Of a DNA stretch of 64,000 nt, positions 35,501 through 45,507 are shown piece after piece; position 1 is the stretch's first letter; every line of letters starts with the position of its first letter. The DNA is from Dendrocalamus latiflorus (Eukaryota > Streptophyta > Magnoliopsida > Poales > Poaceae). The position numbers and the translations under genes are program-made. Location of the stretch: assembly GCA_017311315.1 (NCBI GenBank), contig CM029631.1, positions 3,317,360 through 3,381,359 of the forward strand. The letters are read 5' to 3'. The notes beneath the pieces were generated by a model. The model searched no databases. It saw only the letters and a list, made by a program, of their open reading frames with translations, and was not told the DNA's origin.

Positions 35501-38500
35501 GCTGTCCCACTGTTGGGATCAACTGCTCCGTACGTCCACGCATCTCGGTGGTTACCAAGGATCACGTAACGGTCAGGTTCTTCATATCCTTTTATGATAG
35601 CAAAAACATCCTGTATCCTGGCCAGCTTCCTGTCCTCCTTAAAAAAAACAGATGAGAAAACCATCATGGTCTTTTTTTAGAACTTAAAACCATCATAATT
35701 TTGACTCTCATCCATCTAGAAAGTATAAGTACTTGCACGGGAGATACAACAATGCTAAGTTCTAAAGCACAGCTTCATGTCCCAGCCATATAAAATATGC
35801 AAAAAGAAAAGAAAATATGCATCTTCATGAATCATGATATGCACAACAGTTATGCAGCTTTTTGTTTGTCCAATACTCACCTGGTCCACTCGAGATAAAT
35901 CACAACAAAGTCATCTTATAGAAACAGCACAGAATAATGACAAGCAGGTCTACAGCAACAGAAAAAAGGTACCCAATAGAGCATATACCACTTGCAAAAC
36001 TTACTGCAGCCAAATGAGTTTAGTTCAGTATTGCCCACAAAAAAAACATGACAGGGAGGCATCGACTTTCCCTTCACTGTATATCTGTAACAATGATCTT
36101 TAGAAAGTAAAACCAATCTCTTCACAACGAGCAAAACCTGCTCAGCACACTGAACATCAAACAGAGCCACTATTTGGTACAGGCTTGATACGAAAAGGAT
36201 GATAAATCAAGGGGAAATGATACGGCGCATAAGTCCAGAGCAGAAGGAAAATTCGGATGTCTCACTCCAGCAACTCATTCACATGGGCCTGCGAAGATTC
36301 ACTCGCAGTTCATCACCACATCTACACGCACCAAAACGACAGCCTCCTCATCCACTCATTTGTTATCCAGTCTCCCATCCATGAGGCCACGAGTATCTCT
36401 CTCCCCCTCTTGGTTCCTCCAGCCAAACCACCAAAATCGAGCTCTCTGGCGAGTTATGTCTAAGCACCTCTCTCCCATGCGCAAGCATATAATCTCCTTC
36501 CTCCCTTCGCTCTCCACACATGGCAGCGGTGCATACTTAGGCCACCCACTAGCTCCTCTTTCTCTTCCTTCTCCAGTGACTGCGAGGGGCCAGCCTTGCC
36601 CCACAAAATCTGTGCCTCCCACCCAACGCCAAGAAACCGAGATTGGCCACTATTGCCTCCTGCTTCAAGCTCGTGTCGTTGGTACCAACTACGCCCATCC
36701 ATTCTAAGTAGGTTGTTACAGGTGTTTTTTCAATTTGTTGTCCCTTCTTAGTTGTTGCACAAAGCATTTAGTTCTCTCTAAATGTTGTAGTAAGTTGTGT
36801 TGTGTTGTGTTGCAATCAAGGTGTTCTGGTGTTGATTTGTTGCACTTGAGTTTTTTTTTTTTTTTGGCAACAAGGTGACATTTTGTTGCAACTTGTTATT
36901 GCCATGGACCGCTGCAGTGTATTTTTCTCGAAATGTTGTAGTAAATTGTTTTTTATGTTGTAATCGAGTTAATGATTTGTTGTACTTGATCAGTTTTTTT
37001 ATTGTAACAGGAGTTACATTTTTATTGCAATGTGTTATGCTCGTGTTCCTAGTGGCCGTAAGGAGAGAGCATCACAGTGGCGACGGTCAGAAAGGGCACC
37101 GAATGAACCTTACCCTGCCAGATTTGTCGCTCCCACCAACACCGAGACCCCGAGATCAACCGTCGTTGCCTCCTGCTTCAAGCTCATGTTGTTGCCAGCA
37201 GCCACACCCAGGTGCTCAACGAACAAGTGCAAGAAGAAACAACAGATGCGGTGTGTTTGTCGCTTCCTCTATTGTTGCACGAAGTATATTTTTTTGTTGC
37301 AATGTCTTTTTCTCAATGTACTAGCAAAATGTAATTTTTCTTGAAGTTGGGGTGATTTGTTGCATAATAATATTTTTTTTGCTACAATGGGGTAATTATT
37401 TTGTTGCACATTTTTGTTGAAATGGAGTGTAGCAACAAGTTATTTGTGATGTTGCAGAAGGTATTTTCAATTGCTGCATATGCATCTTCAAACTGTTGCA
37501 AGGATGCAACATCTTTTTCGAGATAGATTTGTTGTTTTTGGAATTATTTACGTATAGAGTAGGCATAGCCTAAGACCATAGCGGCAGCGTCGAGCTCCAT
37601 GGCCACCATCAACCAGCTCCTCTTGATGCTCTATCTATTACTTCTCTGGTGGCCACGAGGAGATGACATCATGGCAGTAGCGGTCAGAAGTGCATCAGGC
37701 CAACCTTGCCCCACCAAATCTGTCTCTCCCACCGACATGGAGACACCGGGGATTGGCCGCCATTGCTTGTTGCTTCGAGCTCGTGAGTTGTGTCTTGCCA
37801 CTGGCCACGCAACAATGCCCCACGAGTGAGCGCAAGGAAGAAAGCTGGAGTGGATGCGGTATGTTTTTGCTGGGAGGAATCGAACGGTGGAAGTTACTGG
37901 CGGACAAATCCTACAGTAAAATGCAGCATACGGAACCAGCGCCTGGATCGAACATCTGGGCGCTAGTCGCTCCCTCAATCAAGAGATGCAAGGACCACCA
38001 AAACCAAAATAGTCCAAGTCGACAACGACATCGGTTACTGTATTTCCTAATCAGACTACAAATTTCTTGCCTAGTTTTCGCAACTTGGACAATTTGAGAA
38101 GCTGATGCATGTTCTCACCAAGGCAGTGCACAAATACGGACAGAACATACAGCACAAGATGCAGACCACATACCATATTAAGTAAACGTCGCCTCAATGC
38201 CTACAAAGACATGTATCCCCATTCAGTACAAACATCTACTATAAGTTCATAAATGTGACAACATCGCAACAATCTATCAATAGAAACCCGAATTTTTTGT
38301 ACGGATAATCCATTTTTTATTCGAAATTACAGAAATATACCCGCGGGAAAATTTTTTACACAAATAGGCTCCAATCGCCCAATGGTTGGGCGACTGGAGC
38401 CTTTCGCCCAACCTAGCAGCGACAACTGGAAAATATCCCAACCGTTGAGCGATTAATTGCAGTCGCCCCACCGTTGGGCGACTTTCATGCAGTCGCCCAA

Positions 38501-41500
38501 TGGTTGGGCGACTTTCACGCAGTCGCCCAATGGTTGGGCGACTTTCACGCAGTCGCCCAATGGTTTAAATTTTTTCAATTTTGTAGTTTTAAACTGGTAA
38601 AAAATTTGTAGTTTTAAACTGGTAAAAAATTTGCTGGAGTTGTAATAAAAGTTTATGTTCATTGTATGTTGTAGGTGTGTAAAAAATTTTGGAAATTTTT
38701 TTTTAGAAACGATTGACCGTAGAACGATCGGTACATACGATGGTAAGTGATATTTTGATTTTACTGAGAATTCGTGTCTCTGGGCTAGGATTAGGTTGAG
38801 AAGGATCAACGGGCCTAACGGTCAGATTATCACAAACGGTTCTACGTACAAACCGTCTGTAATACTCGCTATCACAAGTTTTATATACCGGTGCAGTATA
38901 AACAACTAGTCTCAAAAGATAAAATAGCAAAGTTTTATATAGCTTATATATATTCATTTGAAAGGTTTCGATGAGATCTACAACTTTTTAGTTGAAGTAA
39001 AATCCAAATTCCAAAGAGAAGACTAAGAGAAAAGGCAAAAACAGAAACCAAAAACATGCGACGCAGGTTTAGGTCCAAAGATGGCCGCTTTTCGGGGTCT
39101 TGGAGAGCGACTGGCGCAAGTGGGTCGTTTTTTTTTATCGGGCTCGTCGTTAGCTTTCAAACAAGTACAAGAACGTCGAAAACGGACACCGTATGCAAAA
39201 GTTATGCCCGTTTTACTGAAAGTGTGTCGGAAACGGACTCAAATTCGTTTCAGCCTCAATTGAAACTGCTATAACTTTTGATCCCGTGGCCGAAATTGTT
39301 CAAATTTTTTTTCTGGAGGCTTTTGGATGTATGAAGAACAGCTCCACCAGTTTCACTATTTTTGGCGAAGGTTTGATACACTTTCTAAATTTCGGCAAAG
39401 ATGGAGCATTATGGGCCTGAGAGCAATATCTTGGGTCGGCACGAATTTTGGATATTTTTGGCTCAGAGCAATATCTCTTGGGTATATACAGTATCACTAT
39501 TTTTACCCAACATACAGAAATATATCCAAAAATATTCAAAGTCTTCACTATTTTTGCCCAACATACAGAAATATATCCAAAAATATTCAAATTTAAAACA
39601 TTCACGAGGGGCCTGAGTGCAATCGCTCAACCATTGGGCGACTGTATGAAAGTCACCCAATAGGAGGGCGATTGGATGAAAGTCGCCCAACGGTGGGACG
39701 ACTGCAATTAATCGCCCAACGGTTGGGAGATTTTCCAGTTGTCGCTGCTGGGTTGGGCGAAAGGCTCTAGTCGCCCAACCATTGGACGACTGGAACCTAT
39801 TTTTGTAAAAAAAAATTCCGCAGATATATTTCTGTATTTTCGAATAAAAATGGATTATCCGTACAAAAAATTCTAGAAACCCCCAATCCAGATGGTTAAG
39901 GTAGTGTTTGGTTTGAGGTATATCCTGGGTTGGGAGGGGGCCAACCCATTTTTTGTAGTGTTTGGTTGTAGAATTTGGTGGGATGGGTTGGACCCAAAAG
40001 AGAATATTCTGCTGAAATCTGGGTTGAGATGGTACCCCAAAAACGAGCGAACCGAGCCGACCCATTTCCCTTCACCGCGTCGGCGCGTCCTCCATCTCCC
40101 CCATCGCTCGCGCCGCTCCCCCATCTCCCCCATCGCCCGCGCCGCCTGCCGCTCCCCCGATCGCCCGCGCCGCTCCCCCATCTCCCGCGCCGCTCCCCCC
40201 ATCGCCCGCGCCGCCTGCCGCTCCCCCCATCGCCCGCGCCGCTCCCCCATCGTCCTCGTCGCCGTCCTCGTTCTCCCCGCGCCGCTCCCCCATCGCCCGC
40301 GCCACTCCCCCATCTCCCCGCGCTGCTCCCCCATCTCCCGGGTCTGCTCGGGTCTCCGCTCCGGGTCTGCTCGGGTCGCCGTCGTCGTCGCCGTGCTCCG
40401 GTCGTCGTCGTCGCCGTGCTCCGGTCGTCCTCTCCGGCCTCCGCCCCGGCGCGTCCTCCCCGCCGCCCTCTCCACTGCCGGCTTCCTCTCCGGTGAGTAT
40501 ATGCAACTATCCCACTCCATTCCTCCATCCAAACAAAAAATAGGGACTAACACATCCTTCCAACCAAACAAAAAGTGGGATTATCCTATCCCACATACCT
40601 GGGATGGAGCTATCCCATCCCACCAAGTCCCCAATCCAAACACCACCTAAAGGAGCGGTCCACGGCATGTCCTGTTTGTCCGCATACATGTCTTTCTTGT
40701 CTCTACTCTTCTTGTCTCTACTCGTACATAAGCAAAGCAAAGTACCAAACGCGTTATACCTGATAGGTGAAGTTGACCAGCGTGGGGCCTGGGCCAACGC
40801 CACCGACATCCTCGCCGAGCCCAAGCCCAGCTCGCCATTCCGCCGGTAAGGCCGGCCCGCCCAGGCTCCGCACGATCGCCGAAGCCGTTTTGGCCGACAC
40901 CGGCATGGACGGGATCGTCGGAAACCGCCGCCTCACTGCCTCGTCGTCCAACCCCAACCGCTCCGCGCCGCCGGTGGCGGCCCACCCGGGCGTGAGCGGG
41001 TCGCCGGGGCCTCCGAGGATAACCATGCCCCTCTCGACGCCGCCGTCCGCATAGCCGGCGATGAGCACGGCGGCGGCGCCCCTTTCCGCGGCATGCTGCA
41101 CCACCCTGCCGCGGTAACCGCCTCCGCGGAGCGCCACCGCGACGCGGCCGCGGACGGCCACCCCGAGCTGCTCGAGCGCGAGGAAGTCCTCCTCGCGGCC
41201 GAGGTTGACGAACACCGCCTCCGCGACGGCCCGACCGGACGGCGCGTACGCGTGGTACGGCGGCACGAAGCGGCGCCCCACGTCCGCCGGCTCGTCGACC
41301 GACAGGTGAGCCAGGAGGGACCGGTCGGGCCGGAGCAGCGCGAGGGAGGCGTGCGCGGGGTACGAGAGCAGCGGCGCATACTCGCGCGTTAGGGTTGGGA
41401 GCCCGGCGGCGCGGAGCCTCTTAAGCACGTGCGCGGCGGCGCCCGCCGCCGCGGGCGTCCCCGCGAGGTGCGGCCCCGCGGTGAGCGCACGGAGGTCGGC

Positions 41501-41716
41501 GGCGATGCTCGTGTTCGCCCCCGCGGAGAGCGACAGGAAGAGCTCTTTGGGGTCGGGGCGGCCACTCCCTACCATGGGCTTCCCGGGGCGGCGGTGGAGG
41601 ACGAGGAGCGAGACGATGAGCAGCAACGCGAAGGCGAGGACGAGGCGGGCGGAGCCGGAGGCCAGGCGGGTCAGGCCGAGGGGGTGAGGCGAGGAGGCGG
41701 AGGTAGAGTGCGGCAT
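26586..41716 (-). CDS. PLA3: AMP1/VP8/PLA3-type M28 metallopeptidase (glutamate carboxypeptidase-like), 718 aa
   Basis: This type II membrane protein is related to glutamate carboxypeptidase II. Its plant relatives AMP1, VP8 and PLA3/GO restrain meristem size and leaf initiation rate; the substrate is unsettled. Exons in order are 41716-40760, 35637-35395, 33707-33555, 33245-33177, 29019-28932, 28507-28424, 28149-28061, 27739-27626, 27055-26921 and 26810-26586. All splice sites are GT-AG and the sum is 2157 nt in frame. Residues 25-40 (LVLAFALLLIVSLLVL) form the membrane anchor. A PA domain covers about 140-290. The zinc and catalytic residues are present: His349 (GNHRDAW), Asp359 (VDPNSG), Glu396/Glu397 (DAEEFG), Asp425 (NVDCAV) and His509 (PGYHTAL). 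A C-terminal dimerisation helix region follows. The start MPHSTS is chosen because the upstream in-frame extension has no family character. The gene is inflated by transposons in introns 1 and 4. Confidence 0.93.
30154..30556. mobile_element. hAT-like MITE with 8-bp duplication, peptidase intron 4
   Basis: The ends CAAGGTTCGGAAAACTGG and, inverted, CAAGGATCAAAAACCTGG form terminal repeats. The flanks CCAGGAAC (30146-30153) and CCATGAAC (30557-30564) match at seven of eight bases. The interior is built from GGTAACCGGCCGG and ACCGGTTTCAAATTC motifs in both orientations, with a 17-base poly-C run at 30501-30517. Confidence 0.7.
31640..33095 (-). mobile_element. 5'-truncated Ty1/copia retrotransposon remnant
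   Basis: Read on the minus strand, pol fragments appear in the right order. Reverse transcriptase pieces are IFQLDVKNAFLNSELREEVY, SLYDLKQAPSAWFDRF and the catalytic YVDDM. The connection is GPLRYFL and GSFVYLGVTHPDISYPVHIL. RNase H pieces are SDHCDRRSLSAYCVFLDGSL and KQIAVSCLSVEAELR, ending with LQHVPSEFQL. An in-frame TGA before SLYDLKQ and several frameshifts make it inactive. Gag, protease and integrase are absent; the copy breaks off at 33095. A purine-rich tract near 31880 and the following sequence down to about 31640 may be part of the 3' LTR. Confidence 0.85.
31660..31795. repeat. 66-bp tandem duplication in the presumed copia LTR
   Basis: The block ACTATATCCACCCCTATTAA...GAATAGCG(T/C)TTGTATTCATCATGAGACC occurs twice in a row with few differences. 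It sits just beyond the end of the copia pol fragment, so it may be LTR sequence. Confidence 0.7.
34690..35330. repeat. CGACCAC-type short tandem repeats in peptidase intron 1
   Basis: From 34780 the sequence is strings of CGACCACGGTGCCTT-like units. From 35087 they give way to 30-40 base units reading ACTCGACTACGACCACG followed by (C/T)AGTA(C/T)TCA(A/G)(C/T)ACA(C/T)GAGT, about five copies. Similar motifs occur at 23109-23275 and, inverted, at 43660-43860. No coding sequence runs through them. Confidence 0.65.
36180..37990. repeat. Array of three GC-rich modules alternating with TTGTTGCA-rich stretches
   Basis: A module with CCTTGCCCCACCAAATCTGT, CTCCCACC, GATTGGCC and GCCTCCTGCTTCAAGCTC occurs at about 36588-36705, 37110-37255 and 37696-37862, diverged between copies. 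Between them lie T/G-rich stretches made of AATGTTGTAGTAA and TTTGTTGCA. The right edge reads CTGGGCGCTAGTCGCTCCC near 37955, resembling an edge in oxidase intron 5. It could be one non-autonomous transposon with internal duplication, or captured gene fragments. No frame is shared by all modules. Confidence 0.55.
38290..39873. mobile_element. Mutator-like element, 1584 bp, exact 9-bp target duplication
   Basis: TAGAAACCC flanks both sides (38281-38289 and 39874-39882). Both ends start GAATTTTTTGTACGGATAAT and stay inverted-complementary for about 290 bases. Within the arms, 20-base palindromes of the form GTCGCCCAA(C/T)GGTTGGGCGA repeat with AAAG/TGCA spacers. The centre (38780-39590) has no recognisable transposase and contains a 51-base tandem duplication at 39495-39591. 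It is non-autonomous and sits in intron 1 of the peptidase gene. Confidence 0.88.
39900..40647. mobile_element. PIF/Harbinger-like element with TAA duplication and GC-rich core
   Basis: The left end GGTAGTGTTTGGTTTG and the inverted right end GGTGGTGTTTGGATTG are terminal repeats. TAA lies at 39897-39899 and 40648-40650. The core 40070-40500 is a decayed tandem array of CGCCCGCGCCGCTCCCCCAT units that keeps several long frames open on both strands without any domain. It lies about 110 bases inside intron 1, next to exon 1 of the peptidase gene. Confidence 0.8.
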
Positions 41717-42400
41717 TTCGCAACCGCAGCGCTGGAAACGGCCGCACGCGTCGGGCTCGTCTTGGCCTTGGCGGCGGCGGCGGCGGGTGGGGGCTGGGCA
41801 AAAGTCACCGTGCGTGCCACCCGTGCGCGGCTTACTTATGGCCATGAACTGTTACAACTTTTCTGGCACCACTACACTAGTGACAGTGTGACACTACGCT
41901 TCGGACGGATGCTCTTGGCGTTTCTAATTCCGATAAGTACGCCGCGTCGCCGCCTATAGCTATACGAGGCTTTACGGGCGGCGGGGCCCTGGGGTTTTCC
42001 GCTCGGAGCTAGTGCTGCCCGCCTGCGCCGTTCCCGCAGCGCGCGCGCCGGATTGGCTGGGTCGAGTCGGGTCGGCAGCGGCAGGCCGGGACGTGCGGCC
42101 GGGCCCGGCTCGGACGATGCGCACCGGGTCACCGGCCCGTGCGGGAGCGGAGATATTACGGGGATTTTGGCGTTTTTTGCCCGCTTGGAGAGGAGGAGGG
42201 GGTTGGTGTGGTGCGCGCGCCACTTGGCGCTTTCGCCTTTCCAGCGCGCCGAAAGGGAACGGACAGCGACTGGCTCGCACCTGGACAGTTGCGGCGGTGC
42301 GGAACCCCTGTGCTTTGGGTGTACGTCAGAGGATTCTTGGTGGTTGCCTGGTTGGTGATGGCGCACTGGTTTGTTTTTGTCCCGGTAAGAAAGATATTTC
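41717..42400 (-). promoter_or_regulatory. GC-rich upstream region of the peptidase gene
   Basis: This stretch precedes the minus-strand start codon. It is about 65-70 percent GC between 41980 and 42330 and includes an inverted CCAAT-type box (GATTGGCTGG at 42051). No TATA element is evident near the start. All frames here are composition-driven. Confidence 0.4.
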
Positions 42401-42830
42401 TATGCGTCTATTTTACGTTGCACTTGATTTACCGCAAAATGGATGGCAGCAGTACTATCAGCAATCGCATCAAAAGGCGGCTAACGACCTCTCTGATGAT
42501 TGTTACAGTGCAAACGAATATGAGAAAAAAAAACTGATAAAAAATTTAAAAAAATTAAAAAGTTAGAAAAGACAAAAATTAGGAATAGTAAAAAATAAAT
42601 CAGAAACTCAAGCCAGAATAAGTTAGGTCTTAGTCGGTTGCAACTCTGAACACTGGAACAACGATCTCTTTTCCTTTACAATGAAAGGTTGTTCCGTTGT
42701 TCGTTAATTGCATGTGGAATTGTGGATAAGAAATTGGTTTTGTGATCGCAGTGGCCTCTCGTGCAAACCAGGTGACCAGCTGATAGACGCACTCTGACTC
42801 GACCTAACATTTGTAGATGAGCATGTTTTA
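42401..42830. other. AT-rich spacer with a decayed MITE half
   Basis: Positions 42505-42630 (GCAAACGAATATGAGAAAAA, then AGGAATAGTAAAAAATAA) resemble the right halves of the elements at 45231 and 56778. No complete ends were found. Confidence 0.4.
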
Positions 42831-43072
42831 GGGTATGTTCTTTTTAACTTCTAAAAGCAGTTTTTCGGTTTTTTATAGTAACTAGATTTTAAACAGAGTA
42901 TCTTTTCAATATAGGGTCTACTAATTAATTGTAGTACATACTGTACCGACTTTATTTATATCGGCAAAAACCGCACATGAGTTTCTGTTACTCTATAATT
43001 TCCTATACGAACAGTCCAAAAGTCACAAGTCACAGCCAAAAGCCATAAGCTTCAGCAAAAAAGAACAAGCCC
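42831..43072. mobile_element. Tourist-like MITE with TTA duplication
   Basis: The left end GGGTATGTTCTTTTTAAC and the inverted right end GGGCTTGTTCTTTTTTGC are flanked by TTA (42828-42830 and 43073-43075). It shares interior blocks with 54774-55009 and 7944-8180 (AGTAACTAGATTTTAAAC, AATTGTAGTACAT). Confidence 0.8.
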
Positions 43073-43609
43073 TTAATAACCAAGAACAGTTCGGTTTGTA
43101 CGACTATGTAGAAGGATTTGCGTACTGTTTTGTTGCTCCTGAGAAGGTGACTAGAAATTGTGTTCTAGGCACCTTTTTGTGGAGTGGAGACACCTTTTTT
43201 TGTGGAGACGAGAGATCAAACGCTGGAACTTTCGAACTTGGAAAAGAGACGACACAGCACGAAAGAACGAATGGAGATCAGTAAGCAAATTCGTAAGCGC
43301 CGAGTGAAGCTAATGGTGCGTTATATGATGCAGAGAAAATGCATTTGCATCCGAGTGAAACTCTGAACCAGCAGCCACTGTCCATCAGCCATGCCCTCCG
43401 CCTCCCGGTCGGCGTCGGCTGCCGCGACCTCCGGCGATGCACAGCCATATGTAGTCGAGGACTTCGCCGGCATGGTCCAGCTTCGCAGGGACGGCATGGT
43501 TGTCCGCCGGGTGGACGCCATTGGACTGCCTCCATTGGTTAGAATCTTAATATGTAAATTGTGTAAGAGTCTGTATATAGTAAAATACAGTTGTTATATA
43601 AACTGCAGT

Positions 43610-43960
43610 AGCTAGATTAGGGGAAGTATAAGAGTCAATAATCCAGCCGTAGTCAAAGTGCCGTTATCGTGGCGTCGTGGTCGAAATGTCGTGATCGAAA
43701 CTACAGTGTACTGGTCACAGCTACAATACACTAGTCATAAGTTACAGCGAACCGGTCAGTAGTCGTAAGTTACTGTAGCAGTCTTAGAGTACTGTAACAG
43801 GATGCGGTCGCAAGTCGTAGGAGTCCGGACTTGGTCTCAGCGAGACCGAGTCTTTTGAGTAATACGCAGTATGCGCTAGTAGTGGGAAGATGAGGCCGAT
43901 AAAACCGGATCATAGATAGTTGTTGTCAGAGTCCAAGTCGTGGGTGTATAGTAGGTGAGT
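43610..43960. repeat. GTCGTGGTCG / GTCGTAAGTTAC-type degenerate repeats inside the esterase remnant
   Basis: The sequence resembles, inverted, the CGACCAC repeats at 34690-35330. It occupies what would be the esterase intron. No ends were identified. Confidence 0.45.
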
Positions 43961-44060
43961 GGTTTGCATGTGCTGCTAGATTATATCAATTTAAGCATCT
44001 AAATTGAATGGAATAAGTGAGTTATTTGCAGTGGGTCATTTATCTCCTATAGATGTGTAT

Positions 44061-44166
44061 TTGTTTCTTTAGAGGAATAGAAAATACATATAAGAATGAT
44101 TTTATATTTGTTTCTTTAGAGGAATAGAAAATACATATAAGAATGATTTTATATTTGTTTCTTGAG
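44061..44166. repeat. 47-bp tandem duplication, 2.3 copies
   Basis: A unit starting TTGTTTCTTTAGAGGAATAG recurs at 44061, 44108 and, partly, 44155, with the first two copies essentially identical. It lies in the presumed intron of the esterase remnant. Confidence 0.85.
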
Positions 44167-45230
44167 AGAGAAAATATAAGAGAGAAAGTGAGAAATATTT
44201 TGAGGTTTCCAACAGCCTCCACCATCCTTCGCGCCCACCCTGTCTGCCCAGTGGACGGACGTCCTGTACCGACGCAAACCGCAGCCTCAAATGCCATCTC
44301 CCGTCGCTGCCAATGCCGACGACGAGACCTCCAAGAAGCTCACGGTGATCGTCTTCTTCCACGGCGGAGGGTTCTGCGTCGGCAGCTTCGACCTGCCCAA
44401 CACGCAGGCGTGCTGCCTCCGCTTCGCCGGCGAGTTCCCCTCCGTTGTTATCTCCGCTGACTACCGTCTCGCGCCCGAGCACCGCCTCCCTGCCGCACTT
44501 GACGCCCAGACGGCCAGACCCTCCTCTCCTGGATACGTAAACAGGCCACGGGAGCCGCAGGCGGCGATCCCTGGCTCGCCGAGTCGGCCCACTTCCAGCA
44601 GGTCTTCATTACCGGCGACTCGGCCGGCGGGAACATCGCCCATCACGTCGCCGTCACTCTCGGGTCGGGCGAATTCGGCGTCGTCCCGGCGCTCATCGCG
44701 GGGTACGTGCTGTTCTGGCCGTTCGTCGCTGGCGTCCTGAGGACGGCGTCCGAGGCGGAGTACCCGCCAGGCCCGTTCCTGACGCTACCGGTGTCCGGCC
44801 AGTTTCGCCGCTTGTCTCTGCCGATAGGGGCCACGACAGACCACCCGGTATTAAACCTGTTCGGGCCGCAAAGCCCCGCGCTGGATGCCGTCGCACTCCC
44901 AGCCAATGCTCGTCGTGGGCGGCGAGCACGACTTGCTGCGCGACCGCATCGTGGACCACGTGATGAGGCTGAAGGCCATGAAGAAGCCGGTCGAGCTCGT
45001 CGAATTCGAAGAGCAGCACCACGGGTTTTTCGTCGTGAAGCGATTTGTCCACGGCAGCATGCTCCCTCCCTGAGTCCATCCAAGGCTTGGTTGGTTGTGT
45101 CGTCCTGAAGTTGTGTTGTTCCCAAATCCCCATGCATGGCAGCTAGATGCTACATCGTTCAGTCTTGTGAATTTGTCGTACGCATGCACTTGTGGGAGTG
45201 CATGACATGACCAAAGGCGCTAGATGTATA

Positions 45231-45507
45231 GGTGGTGATCGGTTCGGCTGAAAAGCTCGTGGCTTATGGCTGAAAACACTGTAGCTGGCTGAAAAAGCAC
45301 TGTAGCTGACAGAGGCTTATTTAGCAAAATTAATTTAAAAAAATTAAAAATAAAAAAAATATGTTAGCCCATTACGTATAATACAAACAAATATGAGAAA
45401 AAAAGAACCGGCAAAAAAGCTCAACAAAAAGCCAAAAGTTCAGAAAAAGACGAAACTTATGAATAGTGAAAAATAAGCCAGAAGCCGAAGCCGAGTTGAT
45501 CAGGGCC
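45231..45507. mobile_element. MITE, same family as 56778-57059
   Basis: The ends GGTGGTGATCGGTTCGGCTG and, inverted, GGCCCTGATCAACTCGGCTT are terminal repeats, with TATA on both flanks. The interior shares AATATGAGAAAAAAAGAACC and GAATAGTGAAAAATAA with the other copy. It lies about 160 bases after the esterase remnant. Confidence 0.75.

Larger units (their letters stand above)
35638..40759 (-). other. First intron of the peptidase gene (5.1 kb), densely filled by insertions
   Basis: The donor (GTATAAC, minus strand, from 40759) and the acceptor (TTTTAAG ending at 35638) join LVNFTYQ to EDRKLARIQD in frame. It holds a PIF/Harbinger-like element, a Mutator-like element and a repeated-module array. 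The spacer at 35640-36180 shows nothing recognisable. Confidence 0.85.
43391..45073 (+). pseudogene. GID1-like carboxylesterase (alpha/beta hydrolase), frame-shifted
   Basis: Exon 1 (43391 to about 43537) gives VVEDFAGMVQLRRDGMVVRR, the usual start of plant class I carboxylesterases. After about 700 bases of intron or insertion, coding resumes at about 44252 with WTDVLYRR. The oxyanion motif follows (VIVFFHGGGFCVGSF, 44345-44385), then YRLAPEHRLPAAL, the nucleophile elbow GDSAGG (about 44615), LFWPFVAGVLRT, and the C-terminal MLVVGGEHDLLRDR with the catalytic-type His in EQHHGFFV (to 45073). The pieces lie in different frames. A one-base shift occurs between LPAAL and LLSWIRKQATG (about 44510-44520) and another before MLVVGG (about 44900), and the region after DVLYRR also looks shifted. 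All triad motifs survive, so decay seems fairly recent. Confidence 0.75.

Noticed and set aside
39873..40650. Frames of up to 250 aa on both strands in the PIF-like element
   Set aside because: They are Arg/Gly/Pro low-complexity products of the CGCCCGCGCCGCTCCCCCAT array, with no transposase or Myb-like domain.
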